Positions 44,213 through 52,747 are shown, numbered from the stretch's first letter. The stretch is DNA of 64,000 nucleotides from Citrobacter sp. RHB25-C09 (GCF_013836145.1 NZ_CP057483.1:3906001-3970000); one strand, 5' to 3'. Program-made: numbers and translations. The notes: a model not told the origin generated them from the letters alone.

Positions 44213-44971
44213 ATGAGCCTGAGCATCACATTAAGCGGAACCGGCGGCGCACAACTGGTGCCGGTGTTTGGCTGCGACTGCGCAGCCTGCCGTCGTGCAC
44301 GCTTGCAGGAACAGTATCGCCGTCGCCCCTGTAGCGGGGTGATCAAATTCAACGATACCGTTACCCTACTGGACGCGGGCATTCCGCATCTGATGGATGA
44401 CTGGCCAGTGGGGAGTTTCCGGCAGTTTTTGCTCACCCATTACCATATGGATCACGTCCAGGGGCTGTTCCCGCTGCGTTGGGGCGTGGGCGCGACTATC
44501 CCGGTTTACGGTCCACCCGACGAACAGGGCTGTGACGATCTGTTTAAGCATCCTGGCATTCTGGATTTCAGTCGCAAGCTGGAACCTTTCGTTGCTGTCA
44601 ATTTGCAGGGATTGCAGGTCACGCCGCTGCCACTGATTCACTCAAAGCTAACGTTCGGTTATTTCCTGGAAACCGCCCACAGCCGTGTGGCATGGCTGAC
44701 TGACACCGCCGGTCTGCCCAACAAGACGCTGACGTTTCTGCAAAACAACCGGCCACAGGTAATGGTTATCGACTGTAGCCATGAACCGCGTCCGGAAGCG
44801 CCGCGTAACCATTGCGATTTGAACACGGTTATTGCGCTCAACGAAGTGATCCGCTGCCCGCAGGTGATCCTCACCCATATCAGCCATCAGTTCGACGACT
44901 GGCTGATGGAGAACCCCCTGCCGGAAGGGTTTGAAGCGGGATATGACGGGATGAGAATTGTGATGGATTAA
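44213..44971 (+). CDS. phnP: Phosphoribosyl cyclic phosphodiesterase PhnP
   Basis: The 252-residue metallo-beta-lactamase-fold enzyme has the motif THYHMDHVQG and further metal ligands in LTDTAGLP and LTHISHQ. Structural-zinc cysteines are near the N-terminus (GCDCAAC). It opens 5-phosphoribosyl 1,2-cyclic phosphate to ribose 1,5-bisphosphate, which PhnN then phosphorylates. It starts MSLSITLSGTGGAQ after a GGGGATAAATG leader; an ATG 3 bases earlier is also possible. It is the last gene of the phn cluster. Confidence 0.96.
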   Translation: MSLSITLSGTGGAQLVPVFGCDCAACRRARLQEQYRRRPCSGVIKFNDTVTLLDAGIPHLMDDWPVGSFRQFLLTHYHMDHVQGLFPLRWGVGATIPVYGPPDEQGCDDLFKHPGILDFSRKLEPFVAVNLQGLQVTPLPLIHSKLTFGYFLETAHSRVAWLTDTAGLPNKTLTFLQNNRPQVMVIDCSHEPRPEAPRNHCDLNTVIALNEVIRCPQVILTHISHQFDDWLMENPLPEGFEAGYDGMRIVMD

Positions 44972-45012
44972 CCTGCACCACCCTGACCTGTGATGAAAGG
45001 CGTTCACTTTTC

Positions 45013-45066
45013 GAGACTTGTTAACTAGTCTTATGCAAACTATATTAAGACCAGTTAACCAGTCTT
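45013..45066 (+). promoter_or_regulatory. Toxin-antitoxin promoter with two palindromic operators
   Basis: Two 20-base imperfect palindromes of the form AAGACYAGTTAACYAGTCTT lie at 45013-45032 and 45047-45066, 34 bases centre to centre. A -35-like TTGTTA (45018-45023) sits within the first. TATATT (45041-45046), 17 bases downstream, immediately precedes the second. This is the geometry of an autoregulated type II module in which the antitoxin or complex blocks its own promoter. The sequence features are direct; the regulatory role is inferred. Confidence 0.7.
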
Positions 45067-45077
45067 AAGGAACGACA

Positions 45078-45329
45078 ATGCCGCACATTATTTTGAGCGA
45101 TACCACCGCCAGCGTAAGCGAGCTGAAAAAAAATCCCATGGCGACCGTTAACGCAGGTGATGGCTACCCTGTTGCGATTCTGAACCGTAACCAACCTGCA
45201 TTTTATTGTGTCCCCGCAGAGCTTTACGAAAAAATGCTTGATGCGCTCGACGATCAGCAATTAGTTAAATTGGTTCAGGAGCGCAGTCAACAGCCGCTGG
45301 TTGACGTAGATTTGGACAGCTACTTATGA
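45078..45329 (+). CDS. Type II antitoxin, StbD/Phd-YefM-like
   Basis: The 83-residue acidic protein begins MPHIILSDTTASVSELKKNP. It has the Phd/YefM-type core PVAILNRNQPAFYCVPAELYEKML and an acidic C-terminal tail (PLVDVDLDSYL) that would wrap the toxin. It resembles StbD-like antitoxins rather than E. coli RelB, although the toxin is RelE-like. AAGGAA precedes the ATG, and the toxin ATG overlaps its stop (ATGA). It should also bind the upstream palindromes. Family placement is by motif only. Confidence 0.85.
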   Translation: MPHIILSDTTASVSELKKNPMATVNAGDGYPVAILNRNQPAFYCVPAELYEKMLDALDDQQLVKLVQERSQQPLVDVDLDSYL

Positions 45330-45613
45330 GCTATACGGTAAAGTTCAGGGAGGATGCGCTGAAAGAATGGCGAAAGTTAGATACCCCCATTCAACAGCAG
45401 TTTGCCAAAAAATTAAAGAAGTGCTGTGACAACCCACATATCTCTTCAGCCAGGCTGCGGGGTATGAAAGATTGCTACAAAATCAAACTGAAAACGTCTG
45501 GCTTTCGTCTTGTTTACCAGGTTATTGATGGCATGCTGGTGATCGCTGTCGTGGCCGTCGGGAAACGCGAACGCAGCGAAGTTTATCACCTCGCCAGCGA
45601 ACGCCTGCGTTAG
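45326..45613 (+). CDS. RelE/StbE-family mRNA interferase toxin
   Basis: The 95-residue basic protein is the length of E. coli RelE and retains the residues important for ribosome-dependent mRNA cleavage: Lys52, Lys54, Arg61, Arg81 and Tyr87 (CYKIKLKTSGFRLVYQV and GKRERSEVYHL). It is therefore probably an active toxin, controlled by the antitoxin encoded 4 bases upstream in overlap. Its 3' end overlaps the convergent yjdP stop. The pair has been inserted between phnP and yjdP compared with E. coli K-12. Confidence 0.92.
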   Translation: MSYTVKFREDALKEWRKLDTPIQQQFAKKLKKCCDNPHISSARLRGMKDCYKIKLKTSGFRLVYQVIDGMLVIAVVAVGKRERSEVYHLASERLR

Positions 45614-45939
45614 CGCTCGTAATCCTCTTCCATTCGGCGCTCTTCGTCGTCAAGCTGTCGGCGTTCTTGATCAAGCTGACGCTGGCGTTCATCCAGTTGC
45701 CGACGCCGGTCTTCAAAGTGGCGGCGGCGGTCATCGTACTGTCTGCGACGGTCGTCACTCATTTCGTTTTGCCAACCCTCGTCACGCTCATTGTCATAAC
45801 CCCGATCGCTCTCAGGTTTGTAGGCGTCGTTGATCGCCTGCTGAATATTGCCAATAGCATCATCAATAATATCGGCCTGCGCCGGAAGGGTGGTCAGCGA
45901 CAGCAGGCTGAATAAAAAGAGCGTGGAGTAGCGTTTCAT
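45610..45939 (-). CDS. yjdP: Secreted low-complexity protein YjdP
   Basis: The 109-residue protein has a signal peptide ending PAQADI. It then has an extremely charged tail of Arg/Asp/Gln-rich heptad-like repeats (DDRRRQYDDRRRHFEDRRRQ and so on), probably a long helix. It is the counterpart of E. coli YjdP, of unknown function. The stop codon overlaps that of the RelE-like toxin on the other strand. Repetitive coding sequence makes this gene prone to length change. Confidence 0.92.
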   Translation of the reverse strand: MKRYSTLFLFSLLSLTTLPAQADIIDDAIGNIQQAINDAYKPESDRGYDNERDEGWQNEMSDDRRRQYDDRRRHFEDRRRQLDERQRQLDQERRQLDDEERRMEEDYER

Positions 45940-46017
45940 AGAACCAGCCTCAAAAGGGGACTGGCTCTACGTTAGTGAACGGTGAATTGTGCGAGTAGTA
46001 GAGGAATCTCAAATTCG

Positions 46018-46671
46018 TTATCGTGGAGGCTCTTCAATCAGTTGGCTTACCCGCTTTTTGTTTTCAGCAACCAGAATAACGCTACGGCATGTCTGGTCCG
46101 GAGACTGGCTCCAGATACGCTCTTCGGGAATGCAGCCTCCGTCATAAATAACCCTGGTCCCGTCATACGGCCAAAATGCGCCTTGCTCGATATCCAGTAC
46201 GAACGCAGCGATCTGGTCGGATTCACGAGCTATTTTTTGCCAAAGCATTTTCCCGCCATCATATTGCTCGAAATCACTGACGAGCGTAACGCCACATCGC
46301 AATACCAGGGCCTCGTAAAGCCGTGTCGCCAACCCTTTTTCTCGCTCTGCACGCTCTACACAGACACCGTCTACCTGAACCACCGTTGCGTCTTCCCAGC
46401 ATCGTTCAACGGCAACGATATCTTTGCCTAACGCGACTTTATGCTGCAAATCCAGCGCTGCGATCACCCTATGTCGAGGTATACCGTCAAATAATTCTAC
46501 GTCGGCTTCTATAATCGCCGCTCTGGGTGTCTGACTGTCGTAAATGACATTCAATACGCGCCCTGAAAGTTCAAATTCCTCCACCACGCGGAACGCACGC
46601 GAGACGGTCATTGGGCTATAGGTTGTTGGCATCACAATCATCTGTGAGTCCCCTTTAGTGAGTACCTGCAT
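46018..46671 (-). CDS. Orphan protein with GNAT-acetyltransferase-like core
   Basis: I do not recognise this 217-residue protein as a named family member. The centre reads VERAEREKGLATRLYEALV, resembling the acetyl-CoA loop of GNAT enzymes. LVSDFEQYDGGKMLWQKIA follows, a pattern I associate with phage- and island-encoded GNAT-like proteins. The N-terminal 100 and C-terminal 60 residues show no familiar motif. Starts at 46671 (AAGGG upstream) and 46641 (AAGGGG upstream) are both plausible. It is monocistronic, absent from this place in E. coli K-12, and probably acquired. Acetyltransferase activity is a guess from the motif. Confidence 0.6.
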   Translation of the reverse strand: MQVLTKGDSQMIVMPTTYSPMTVSRAFRVVEEFELSGRVLNVIYDSQTPRAAIIEADVELFDGIPRHRVIAALDLQHKVALGKDIVAVERCWEDATVVQVDGVCVERAEREKGLATRLYEALVLRCGVTLVSDFEQYDGGKMLWQKIARESDQIAAFVLDIEQGAFWPYDGTRVIYDGGCIPEERIWSQSPDQTCRSVILVAENKKRVSQLIEEPPR

Positions 46672-46816
46672 AATTCCCTTTATATCCTAATCAGTCGACG
46701 TTTGCGCAGATTAGCATCACCGGATCCGTGAACGCGCTGAGTGAGTGTCGGTTCAGCGCGTGAAATTTAATAATCTGAATCGCTCTCGCATTTAATTAGC
46801 AATTCATTGAATATTT

Positions 46817-49072
46817 TCATTTTTTCAACGCCTCCGCCAGTTCCTGCCGGGTGAACGGCTTGCGCAGTAGCGCCACGTCAGGCAGTGCGGGGTTGTTCAC
46901 CGGGCGTAAATCCTGCCCGCTGATGAGTAATATTGTCAGATGGGGATATCGCGCGATCGCGTGATTCACAACATCTGCTCCACTTAACGCGCCGGGCAGC
47001 ATTAAGTCGCTGATCAGTATGTCGATCTCTGAAGAGGCTGCCAGCATGTGTAGCGCCTGTTCGCCATTCGCGGCTTCCAGCGTTAGATACCCCAGCAGAT
47101 GGAGCTGCTCGCACAGCGTTTGACGCACGTCAGCTTCATCTTCCAGTACCAGAACCAGCTTTTCGTCGCTGGTATTGGTTTGCACGGCCGTCGGCTCCGG
47201 CTGCGCTGAGGCTGGCACAATGGCGCGCGGTAGCTGCAACCTGACCGTCGTGCCCTGCCCCGGCGCACTTTCGATTTCGACGCGTCCGCCGGACTGCCGG
47301 ACGAATCCATACACCATCGATAGCCCCAGACCACTGCCGCTGCCGGTCTGTTTGGTGGTGAAGAAAGGTTCAAACACCTGCGCTTTGACCTGCTCGGACA
47401 TGCCGCTGCCGTGGTCGATCACCTCCAGCGCCACCATATCCTGTTTGCGGCCATCGCTGCGCGTGACACGCTGGTTCCAGGTGCGGATTTTGATCGTTCC
47501 CGTCTGCCCGTCCATGGCATCACGGGCGTTCATCACCAGATTGATAATCGCGTTTTCCAGTTGGCTGACGTCGATCCACGCGGGCCAGGCGGGAGACTGC
47601 GCCTCCAGTTCCAGCGTGAGGGTCGCGGGCAATGAATGTCGCATCAGTTCGCTGAGATTCTCCAGCAGTGCTTTCATTTCCACAGCATGCGGATGTAGTG
47701 ACTGTTTACGCGAAAATGCCAGCAGGCGCTGGGTCAGAAGCGCGCCGCGTTCGGCAGCCTTCAGCGCACGGGAGATACGCGGTGCATCCGGCGAGTCGGG
47801 ATCCGCCAGCTCGAGGCTGCCGATAATCACCGCCAGCAGGTTATTGAAGTCGTGCGCCAGGCCGCCCGTGAGCTGCCCCACCGCTTTCAGCTTCTGGCTG
47901 TGCAGCAGCGCCTCTTCCAGCCCCTGCCGTTCAGTGCGGTCGATCTCCATTTGACTGGTTTTTTCTTTCAGCAGCCGCGATGTGCGTTCAAGCGACGCCG
48001 TGTTACGGGCAAACACGCTGAAGGCACGCGCCAGTTCCCCCAGTTCATCGCGCCGCTGTAAAGCCGGAACGCTGACGTCGGATTCGCCGTGCGCAAGCCG
48101 GGTCATTGCACGGGAGATCGCCGTCAGATTGGAACCCAGATTGCGGTAAATGTACCAGCCGGCAAAGGCGGTAATAACGACCGCCAGTAGGGCAAAAACC
48201 AGAATAAACAGCGCACCAGAACGCAATTCCTGATGGCTTTGCGCCACCCGCTGCTCGGAAATAATCGCCACCTGTGCGGCGTAGCGGATGATGTCGTGAT
48301 TGAGGATCGCCACCAGCGCCTTGATATGAAACATATACCAGCTTATCGCCAGATCGCTTTGCTCCAGCGACGCCGACAGCGGCTCAAGCTTGCCGAGCTC
48401 CTGGCTAAAATCAGCGAGAATCCGGGCGATCAGCGGTACGGCATGGCTCAGGGGCAGCGCTGGCATTATGTCATCCAGTTGTTTGACGACTGAACGCGGG
48501 GTAGGCGTTTCTATTGCTGCCACCAGCAGCCGATCCATCTCGGCGAGCAATGAAATATCCGGCGGGTTCATCAGCTTTTGCAGATGACGCAGGTAGCTCA
48601 GGTTCTGGTACAGCGAACTGAGTAGCGCGTTGCGCTCAAGGTGACGCTGCTGTCCGCGCTGGAGCATCCCCGCCACGCTCTGCTGCAATTCATTGCTGCG
48701 CTGAATTATGCGCGTGACCAGTTCAGGTTCCCGCTGTGCCAGCGGTGCAGCGGCCAGTTGATCCAGCGAATGCTTCAGCGCACGCTGCGTTTCCTGTAAC
48801 CGCTGGGCTTCGCTCTGATATTCCAGCGCGCCAACAACCTGCGATAACCGCACCGCTGCCGTCGCCACGTTTGCGGTATCGCGGGCCAGATTCATGCTTC
48901 CGGTCATATCGTCTACGGTCTGGCGTTGCACCAGTTCCTGGCTCTGGCTCGCATGCCGAAAGCCCAGCACCGCCACGCCGCTGACCATCAGCGTGACCGC
49001 CACCACCAGCAGATTAAAGAACAGCAATCGCCCGCGCGCACTGGCGAAAAAGTGACGACCGGGCTGCGCCAT
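46817..49072 (-). CDS. Hybrid sensor histidine kinase of the sugar operon
   Basis: The start is set at ATG 49072 (MAQPGRHFFASARG), with GGAG 6 bases upstream; an ATG 12 bases earlier is possible. The product of about 751 residues has helix 1 (about 15-38) and a long, almost wholly helical periplasmic domain of about 250 residues, as in TorS-type sensors. Helix 2 (about 287-309), HAMP, HisKA with phospho-acceptor His407 (GGLAHDFNNLL), an ATPase domain (GSGSGLGLSMVYGFV) and a C-terminal receiver (LISDLMLPGA) follow. It ends right after the receiver, with no HPt domain. It is divergent from the ABC operon and probably detects its sugar, directly or through the binding protein. Confidence 0.9.
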   Translation of the reverse strand: MAQPGRHFFASARGRLLFFNLLVVAVTLMVSGVAVLGFRHASQSQELVQRQTVDDMTGSMNLARDTANVATAAVRLSQVVGALEYQSEAQRLQETQRALKHSLDQLAAAPLAQREPELVTRIIQRSNELQQSVAGMLQRGQQRHLERNALLSSLYQNLSYLRHLQKLMNPPDISLLAEMDRLLVAAIETPTPRSVVKQLDDIMPALPLSHAVPLIARILADFSQELGKLEPLSASLEQSDLAISWYMFHIKALVAILNHDIIRYAAQVAIISEQRVAQSHQELRSGALFILVFALLAVVITAFAGWYIYRNLGSNLTAISRAMTRLAHGESDVSVPALQRRDELGELARAFSVFARNTASLERTSRLLKEKTSQMEIDRTERQGLEEALLHSQKLKAVGQLTGGLAHDFNNLLAVIIGSLELADPDSPDAPRISRALKAAERGALLTQRLLAFSRKQSLHPHAVEMKALLENLSELMRHSLPATLTLELEAQSPAWPAWIDVSQLENAIINLVMNARDAMDGQTGTIKIRTWNQRVTRSDGRKQDMVALEVIDHGSGMSEQVKAQVFEPFFTTKQTGSGSGLGLSMVYGFVRQSGGRVEIESAPGQGTTVRLQLPRAIVPASAQPEPTAVQTNTSDEKLVLVLEDEADVRQTLCEQLHLLGYLTLEAANGEQALHMLAASSEIDILISDLMLPGALSGADVVNHAIARYPHLTILLISGQDLRPVNNPALPDVALLRKPFTRQELAEALKK

Positions 49073-49186
49073 ATCACGCTCCATGAATAAAAATCACAAT
49101 ATGACAAATATGAACGGCTTCTGACATTTTGCATTTACTTTCCTGTGATGGACTGCTGATATCGACAACCTCGCAGGAGATCCGCC
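49073..49186. promoter_or_regulatory. Divergent promoter region of kinase and sugar operon
   Basis: Only about 110 bases separate the two starts. The region contains TGACAAAT (49102) and TGACATTT (49122) 20 bases apart, two helical turns, and a closer pair ATATGAC / ATATGAA. These are possible direct-repeat sites for the OmpR-type regulator encoded at the other end of the locus. A GCAGGAG ribosome site precedes the first operon gene. Site assignment is speculative. Confidence 0.35.
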
Positions 49187-50707
49187 ATGAGCAGGACACC
49201 GGTTCTGGAGATGCGCAATATTGCCAAAGCCTTTGGCAAATTCTATGCGCTGAAAGGGGTCGATTTAACGGTGTTCCCCGGCGAAATCCACGCGCTGATG
49301 GGCGAAAATGGCGCCGGGAAAAGCACCCTGATGAAGGTACTGGCGGGGGCGTATCCCGCCACCAGCGGCGACATTCTGATCGACGGGCAGCCGTTCCACA
49401 TTCGCGGGCCAAAAGACGCCCTGAGCGCCGGTATTACCCTGATTTATCAGGAGATGCAGCTTGCCCCCAATTTGACCGTTGCGGAAAACATCTTTCTCGG
49501 TAGCGAGCTGTCGCGCGGCGGTCTGGTGCAGCGCAAAGAGATGGTGCTGCAATCGCAAAAGGTCATCGACCGGCTGGGCGCGCAGTTTAAGGCCAGCGAC
49601 AGGGTGATGACGCTGACCATCGCCGAGCAGCAGCAGGTTGAAATTGCCCGCGCCCTACACCGTAACAGTCGCATTCTGGTGATGGACGAACCCACCGCCG
49701 CCCTCTCCTCGCGCGAAACCCACCGCCTGTTTGAACTGATCATGCGTCTGCGCGATGAAGGCATGGCGATTATCTATATCAGTCACCGCATGGCTGAAGT
49801 GTATGAGCTTTCCGATCGCGTCAGCGTGCTGCGCGACGGTCAATACGTCGGCAGCCTGACCCGCGATAACCTCAACGCTGCTGAACTGGTTCGCATGATG
49901 GTGGGCCGCCCGTTAAGCGATCTGTTCAATAAAGAGCGTGATATCCCGCTGGGCAACCCGCGTCTTAACGTGCATCACCTGACGGACGGTAGCAAAGTTC
50001 AACCCTGCAGCCTGCTGGTGCGCTCCGGGGAGATTGTCGGCCTCGCCGGGCTGGTTGGCGCAGGACGTTCTGAACTCGCACAGCTGATTTTCGGCGTGCG
50101 CAAAGCGACTGGCGGGATGATCGAAGTCGACGGTGAACCGGTGGTGATTCACTCCCCTCGCGAAGCCATTGCCCACGGAATCGGTTTTCTGACCGAGAAC
50201 CGCAAAGAACAGGGGCTGTTTTTAGAACTGGCCGCAGCGGAAAACATCACCATGGCCACCCTGGAGCGTGACGCCAACTGGGGCATGCTCGATCGAAAAA
50301 AGGCGCAGACCATTTCCGATGACGCCATAAAGCTGCTCAACATTCGCGTACCGCATGCCCAGGTGCGGGCGGGTGGGCTTTCCGGTGGGAATCAGCAAAA
50401 GCTGCTGATCTCGCGCTGGGTGGCGATCGGGCCACGTATTCTGATCCTCGATGAGCCCACGCGCGGGGTCGATGTCGGTGCGAAAAGCGAGATCTACCGC
50501 ATCATGAATGAGATGGCACGCAAGGGCGTGGCGATCCTGATGATCTCCAGCGAACTGCCGGAGATCGTCGGCATGAGCGACCGGGTCTATGTGATGCGTG
50601 AAGGCGATATTGTCGGGGAACTCACCGGCAAAGACATTACTCAGGAAAATATCATGACGCTGGCAACGGGCGTGCACGACTCTCTCCACCAGGCGGTGAA
50701 ATCATGA
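49187..50707 (+). CDS. Sugar ABC transporter ATPase (RbsA/AlsA family)
   Basis: The 506-residue protein is a tandem ABC ATPase of the monosaccharide CUT2 type. The first domain is canonical (Walker A GENGAGKST, Walker B ILVMDEP). The second has the typical degenerate P-loop GLVGAGRSE and signature LSGGNQQK. It powers import by the adjacent permease and binding protein. It is the first gene of the operon, and the permease start overlaps its stop. Similarity is to ribose, allose and xylose systems generally; the substrate is suggested only by the downstream isomerase. Confidence 0.94.
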   Translation: MSRTPVLEMRNIAKAFGKFYALKGVDLTVFPGEIHALMGENGAGKSTLMKVLAGAYPATSGDILIDGQPFHIRGPKDALSAGITLIYQEMQLAPNLTVAENIFLGSELSRGGLVQRKEMVLQSQKVIDRLGAQFKASDRVMTLTIAEQQQVEIARALHRNSRILVMDEPTAALSSRETHRLFELIMRLRDEGMAIIYISHRMAEVYELSDRVSVLRDGQYVGSLTRDNLNAAELVRMMVGRPLSDLFNKERDIPLGNPRLNVHHLTDGSKVQPCSLLVRSGEIVGLAGLVGAGRSELAQLIFGVRKATGGMIEVDGEPVVIHSPREAIAHGIGFLTENRKEQGLFLELAAAENITMATLERDANWGMLDRKKAQTISDDAIKLLNIRVPHAQVRAGGLSGGNQQKLLISRWVAIGPRILILDEPTRGVDVGAKSEIYRIMNEMARKGVAILMISSELPEIVGMSDRVYVMREGDIVGELTGKDITQENIMTLATGVHDSLHQAVKS

Positions 50708-51699
50708 ATAACTCAACGACTCCTCAGCAGATGGCAAAATCTGCCTCCGCGAAAAAAATGCTAATGAGCGATCTGATGCAAACGGTCGGCATTTTGCCAA
50801 TTCTGATCCTGATCGTGGCGGTATTTGGCTTTATCGCACCCAATTTCTTCACCGAGAGCAACCTGCTCAATATTACCCGTCAGGCGTCGATCAATATCGT
50901 GCTGGCGGCAGGAATGACCTTCATCATTCTGACCGGTGGGATCGACCTTTCCGTCGGTTCAATTCTCGGCACCACGGCGGTGGCGGCGATGGTGGTATCG
51001 CTGATCCCGGAATTCGCCATGCTCTCCGTCCCCGCCGCGCTGATGCTCGGCATGGTGCTGGGGCTGTTTAACGGCGCGCTGGTGGCGTTTGCCGGATTGC
51101 CGCCGTTTATCGTCACCCTCGGCACCTATACGGCGCTGCGCGGCGCAGCCTATCTGCTGGCCGATGGCACGACCGTGATCAACTCCAGTATCAGCTTTGA
51201 GTGGATAGGCAATAACTATCTCGGGCCAGTTCCGTGGCTGGTGGTGATCGCCCTGGCAGTAGTGGTGGTCTGCTGGTTCATCCTGCGCCGTACCACCCTC
51301 GGCGTACATATCTACGCGGTCGGCGGCAACATGCAGGCGGCGCGCTTAACCGGCATCAAGGTATGGCTGGTGCTGCTGTTTGTTTACGGCATGAGCGGCC
51401 TGCTCTCCGGGCTTGGCGGGGTGATGAGCGCCTCGCGACTGTACAGCGCCAACGGCAACTTAGGCATGGGTTACGAGCTGGATGCGATTGCGGCGGTGAT
51501 CCTCGGCGGCACCAGCTTTGTCGGCGGGATCGGCACCATTACCGGCACGCTGGTTGGTGCGCTAATCATCGCCACCCTAAACAACGGCATGACGCTGATG
51601 GGCGTCTCTTACTTCTGGCAATTGGTGATCAAAGGGGCGGTGATCATCATAGCGGTGCTGATCGACAAATACCGTACCCGGCATCATCAAAGTGCATAA
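50704..51699 (+). CDS. Sugar ABC transporter permease (RbsC/AlsC family)
   Basis: The 331-residue, roughly ten-helix permease has RbsC-type motifs: ILTGGIDLSVGSILG, GLPPFIVTLGTYTALRGAAY, GGNMQAARLTGI and ILGGTSFVGGIGTITGTLVG. It forms the membrane channel with the preceding tandem ATPase, whose gene it overlaps by 4 bases. A REP pair separates it from the binding-protein gene. The family is certain; substrate unknown. Confidence 0.95.
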   Translation: MNNSTTPQQMAKSASAKKMLMSDLMQTVGILPILILIVAVFGFIAPNFFTESNLLNITRQASINIVLAAGMTFIILTGGIDLSVGSILGTTAVAAMVVSLIPEFAMLSVPAALMLGMVLGLFNGALVAFAGLPPFIVTLGTYTALRGAAYLLADGTTVINSSISFEWIGNNYLGPVPWLVVIALAVVVVCWFILRRTTLGVHIYAVGGNMQAARLTGIKVWLVLLFVYGMSGLLSGLGGVMSASRLYSANGNLGMGYELDAIAAVILGGTSFVGGIGTITGTLVGALIIATLNNGMTLMGVSYFWQLVIKGAVIIIAVLIDKYRTRHHQSA

Positions 51700-51705
51700 C
51701 GTGCT

Positions 51706-51755
51706 TTATCCGGCCTGATGTCCCTAGGCCTGATAAGCACAGCGCCATCAGGCGT
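51706..51755. repeat. REP unit between permease and binding-protein genes
   Basis: TTTATCCGGCCTGATG followed by TAGGCCTGATAAGC and GCGCCATCAGGCG form a compact REP pair inside the sugar operon, 25 bases before the binding-protein ribosome site. Confidence 0.85.
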
Positions 51756-51787
51756 AGAACAACAATATCCTACATGAGGAAGAGAAG

Positions 51788-52729
51788 ATGCGTTTGAAAC
51801 CACTCGTGACCGCGCTCTGTGCTGGCGCACTGCTTGCCGCAACGCCGTTCGTGCAGGCAAAAGATCTGAAGTCCATCGGCGTGACGGTGGGCGACCTGGC
51901 CAACCCGTTCTTCGTGCAAATCACCAAAGGTGCGGAGCTGGAAGCGCGTAAGCTGGCAGGCGATGGCGTTAAGGTGACGCTGGTCTCCAGCGGTTACGAT
52001 CTCGGCCAGCAGGTGTCGCAGATCGACAACTTTATCGCCGCCAAAGTCGACATGATCATCCTTAACGCGGCGGACTCGAAAGGGATCGGCCCGGCGGTGA
52101 AACGCGCGCAAGACGCCGGGATCGTGGTAGTTGCCGTTGACGTAGCCGCTGAAGGGGCGGATGCGACCATCACCTCCGATAACACCCAGGCAGGCGAGAT
52201 GGCCTGTAAATACATCACCGACCGCCTGAAAGGGAAAGGCAACGTGGTGATCATCAACGGGCCGCCGGTGTCTGCGGTGCAGAACCGTGTGGAAGGCTGC
52301 CAGACCGAGTTCAAGCGTCATCCGGAAATCAACGTCCTCTCACATAACCAGAACGCCAAAGGCAGTCGTGAAGGCGGGCTGGAGGTGATGACCGCGCTGC
52401 TGGCGGCAAATCCGAAAATCGACGGCGTCTTCGCGATTAACGATCCGACGGCGATCGGCGCCGATCTCGCAGCAAAACAGGCGCAGCGTAACGAATTCTT
52501 TATCGTTGGCGTGGACGGCTCGCCAGACGGTGAAGAGGCATTGAAGCGTGGAAACTCGCTGTTTGTCGCCACCCCCGCGCAGGATCCGCAGGTGATGGCG
52601 GCTAAAGCGGTAGAGATCGGCTATGACATCCTGCAAGGCAAGCCCGCGCCAAAAGAGCCGGTGTTAATCCCGGTGACGATGATCGATAAAAACAACGTCG
52701 GCAGCTACAAGGGCTGGACGGTGAAATAA
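51788..52729 (+). CDS. Periplasmic sugar-binding protein (RbsB/AlsB family)
   Basis: The 313-residue protein has a signal peptide ending PFVQAKD and a type I periplasmic-binding fold: GDLANPFFVQITKGAELEA, IIINGPPVSAVQNR-like VVIINGPPVSAVQNRVEG, and AINDPTAIGADLA. It captures the sugar for the preceding transporter. Because the adjacent kinase has a TorS-like periplasmic domain, the protein may also present ligand to that sensor, as TorT does for TorS; that is inference. A REP cluster follows. Confidence 0.94.
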   Translation: MRLKPLVTALCAGALLAATPFVQAKDLKSIGVTVGDLANPFFVQITKGAELEARKLAGDGVKVTLVSSGYDLGQQVSQIDNFIAAKVDMIILNAADSKGIGPAVKRAQDAGIVVVAVDVAAEGADATITSDNTQAGEMACKYITDRLKGKGNVVIINGPPVSAVQNRVEGCQTEFKRHPEINVLSHNQNAKGSREGGLEVMTALLAANPKIDGVFAINDPTAIGADLAAKQAQRNEFFIVGVDGSPDGEEALKRGNSLFVATPAQDPQVMAAKAVEIGYDILQGKPAPKEPVLIPVTMIDKNNVGSYKGWTVK

Positions 52730-52747
52730 CCCGCCACAACCCGATCT

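Noticed and set aside
46732..46761. Nine-base stem downstream of the hybrid kinase gene
   Set aside because: Pairing is real, but there is no U-run on either strand and no evidence that it ends a transcript.
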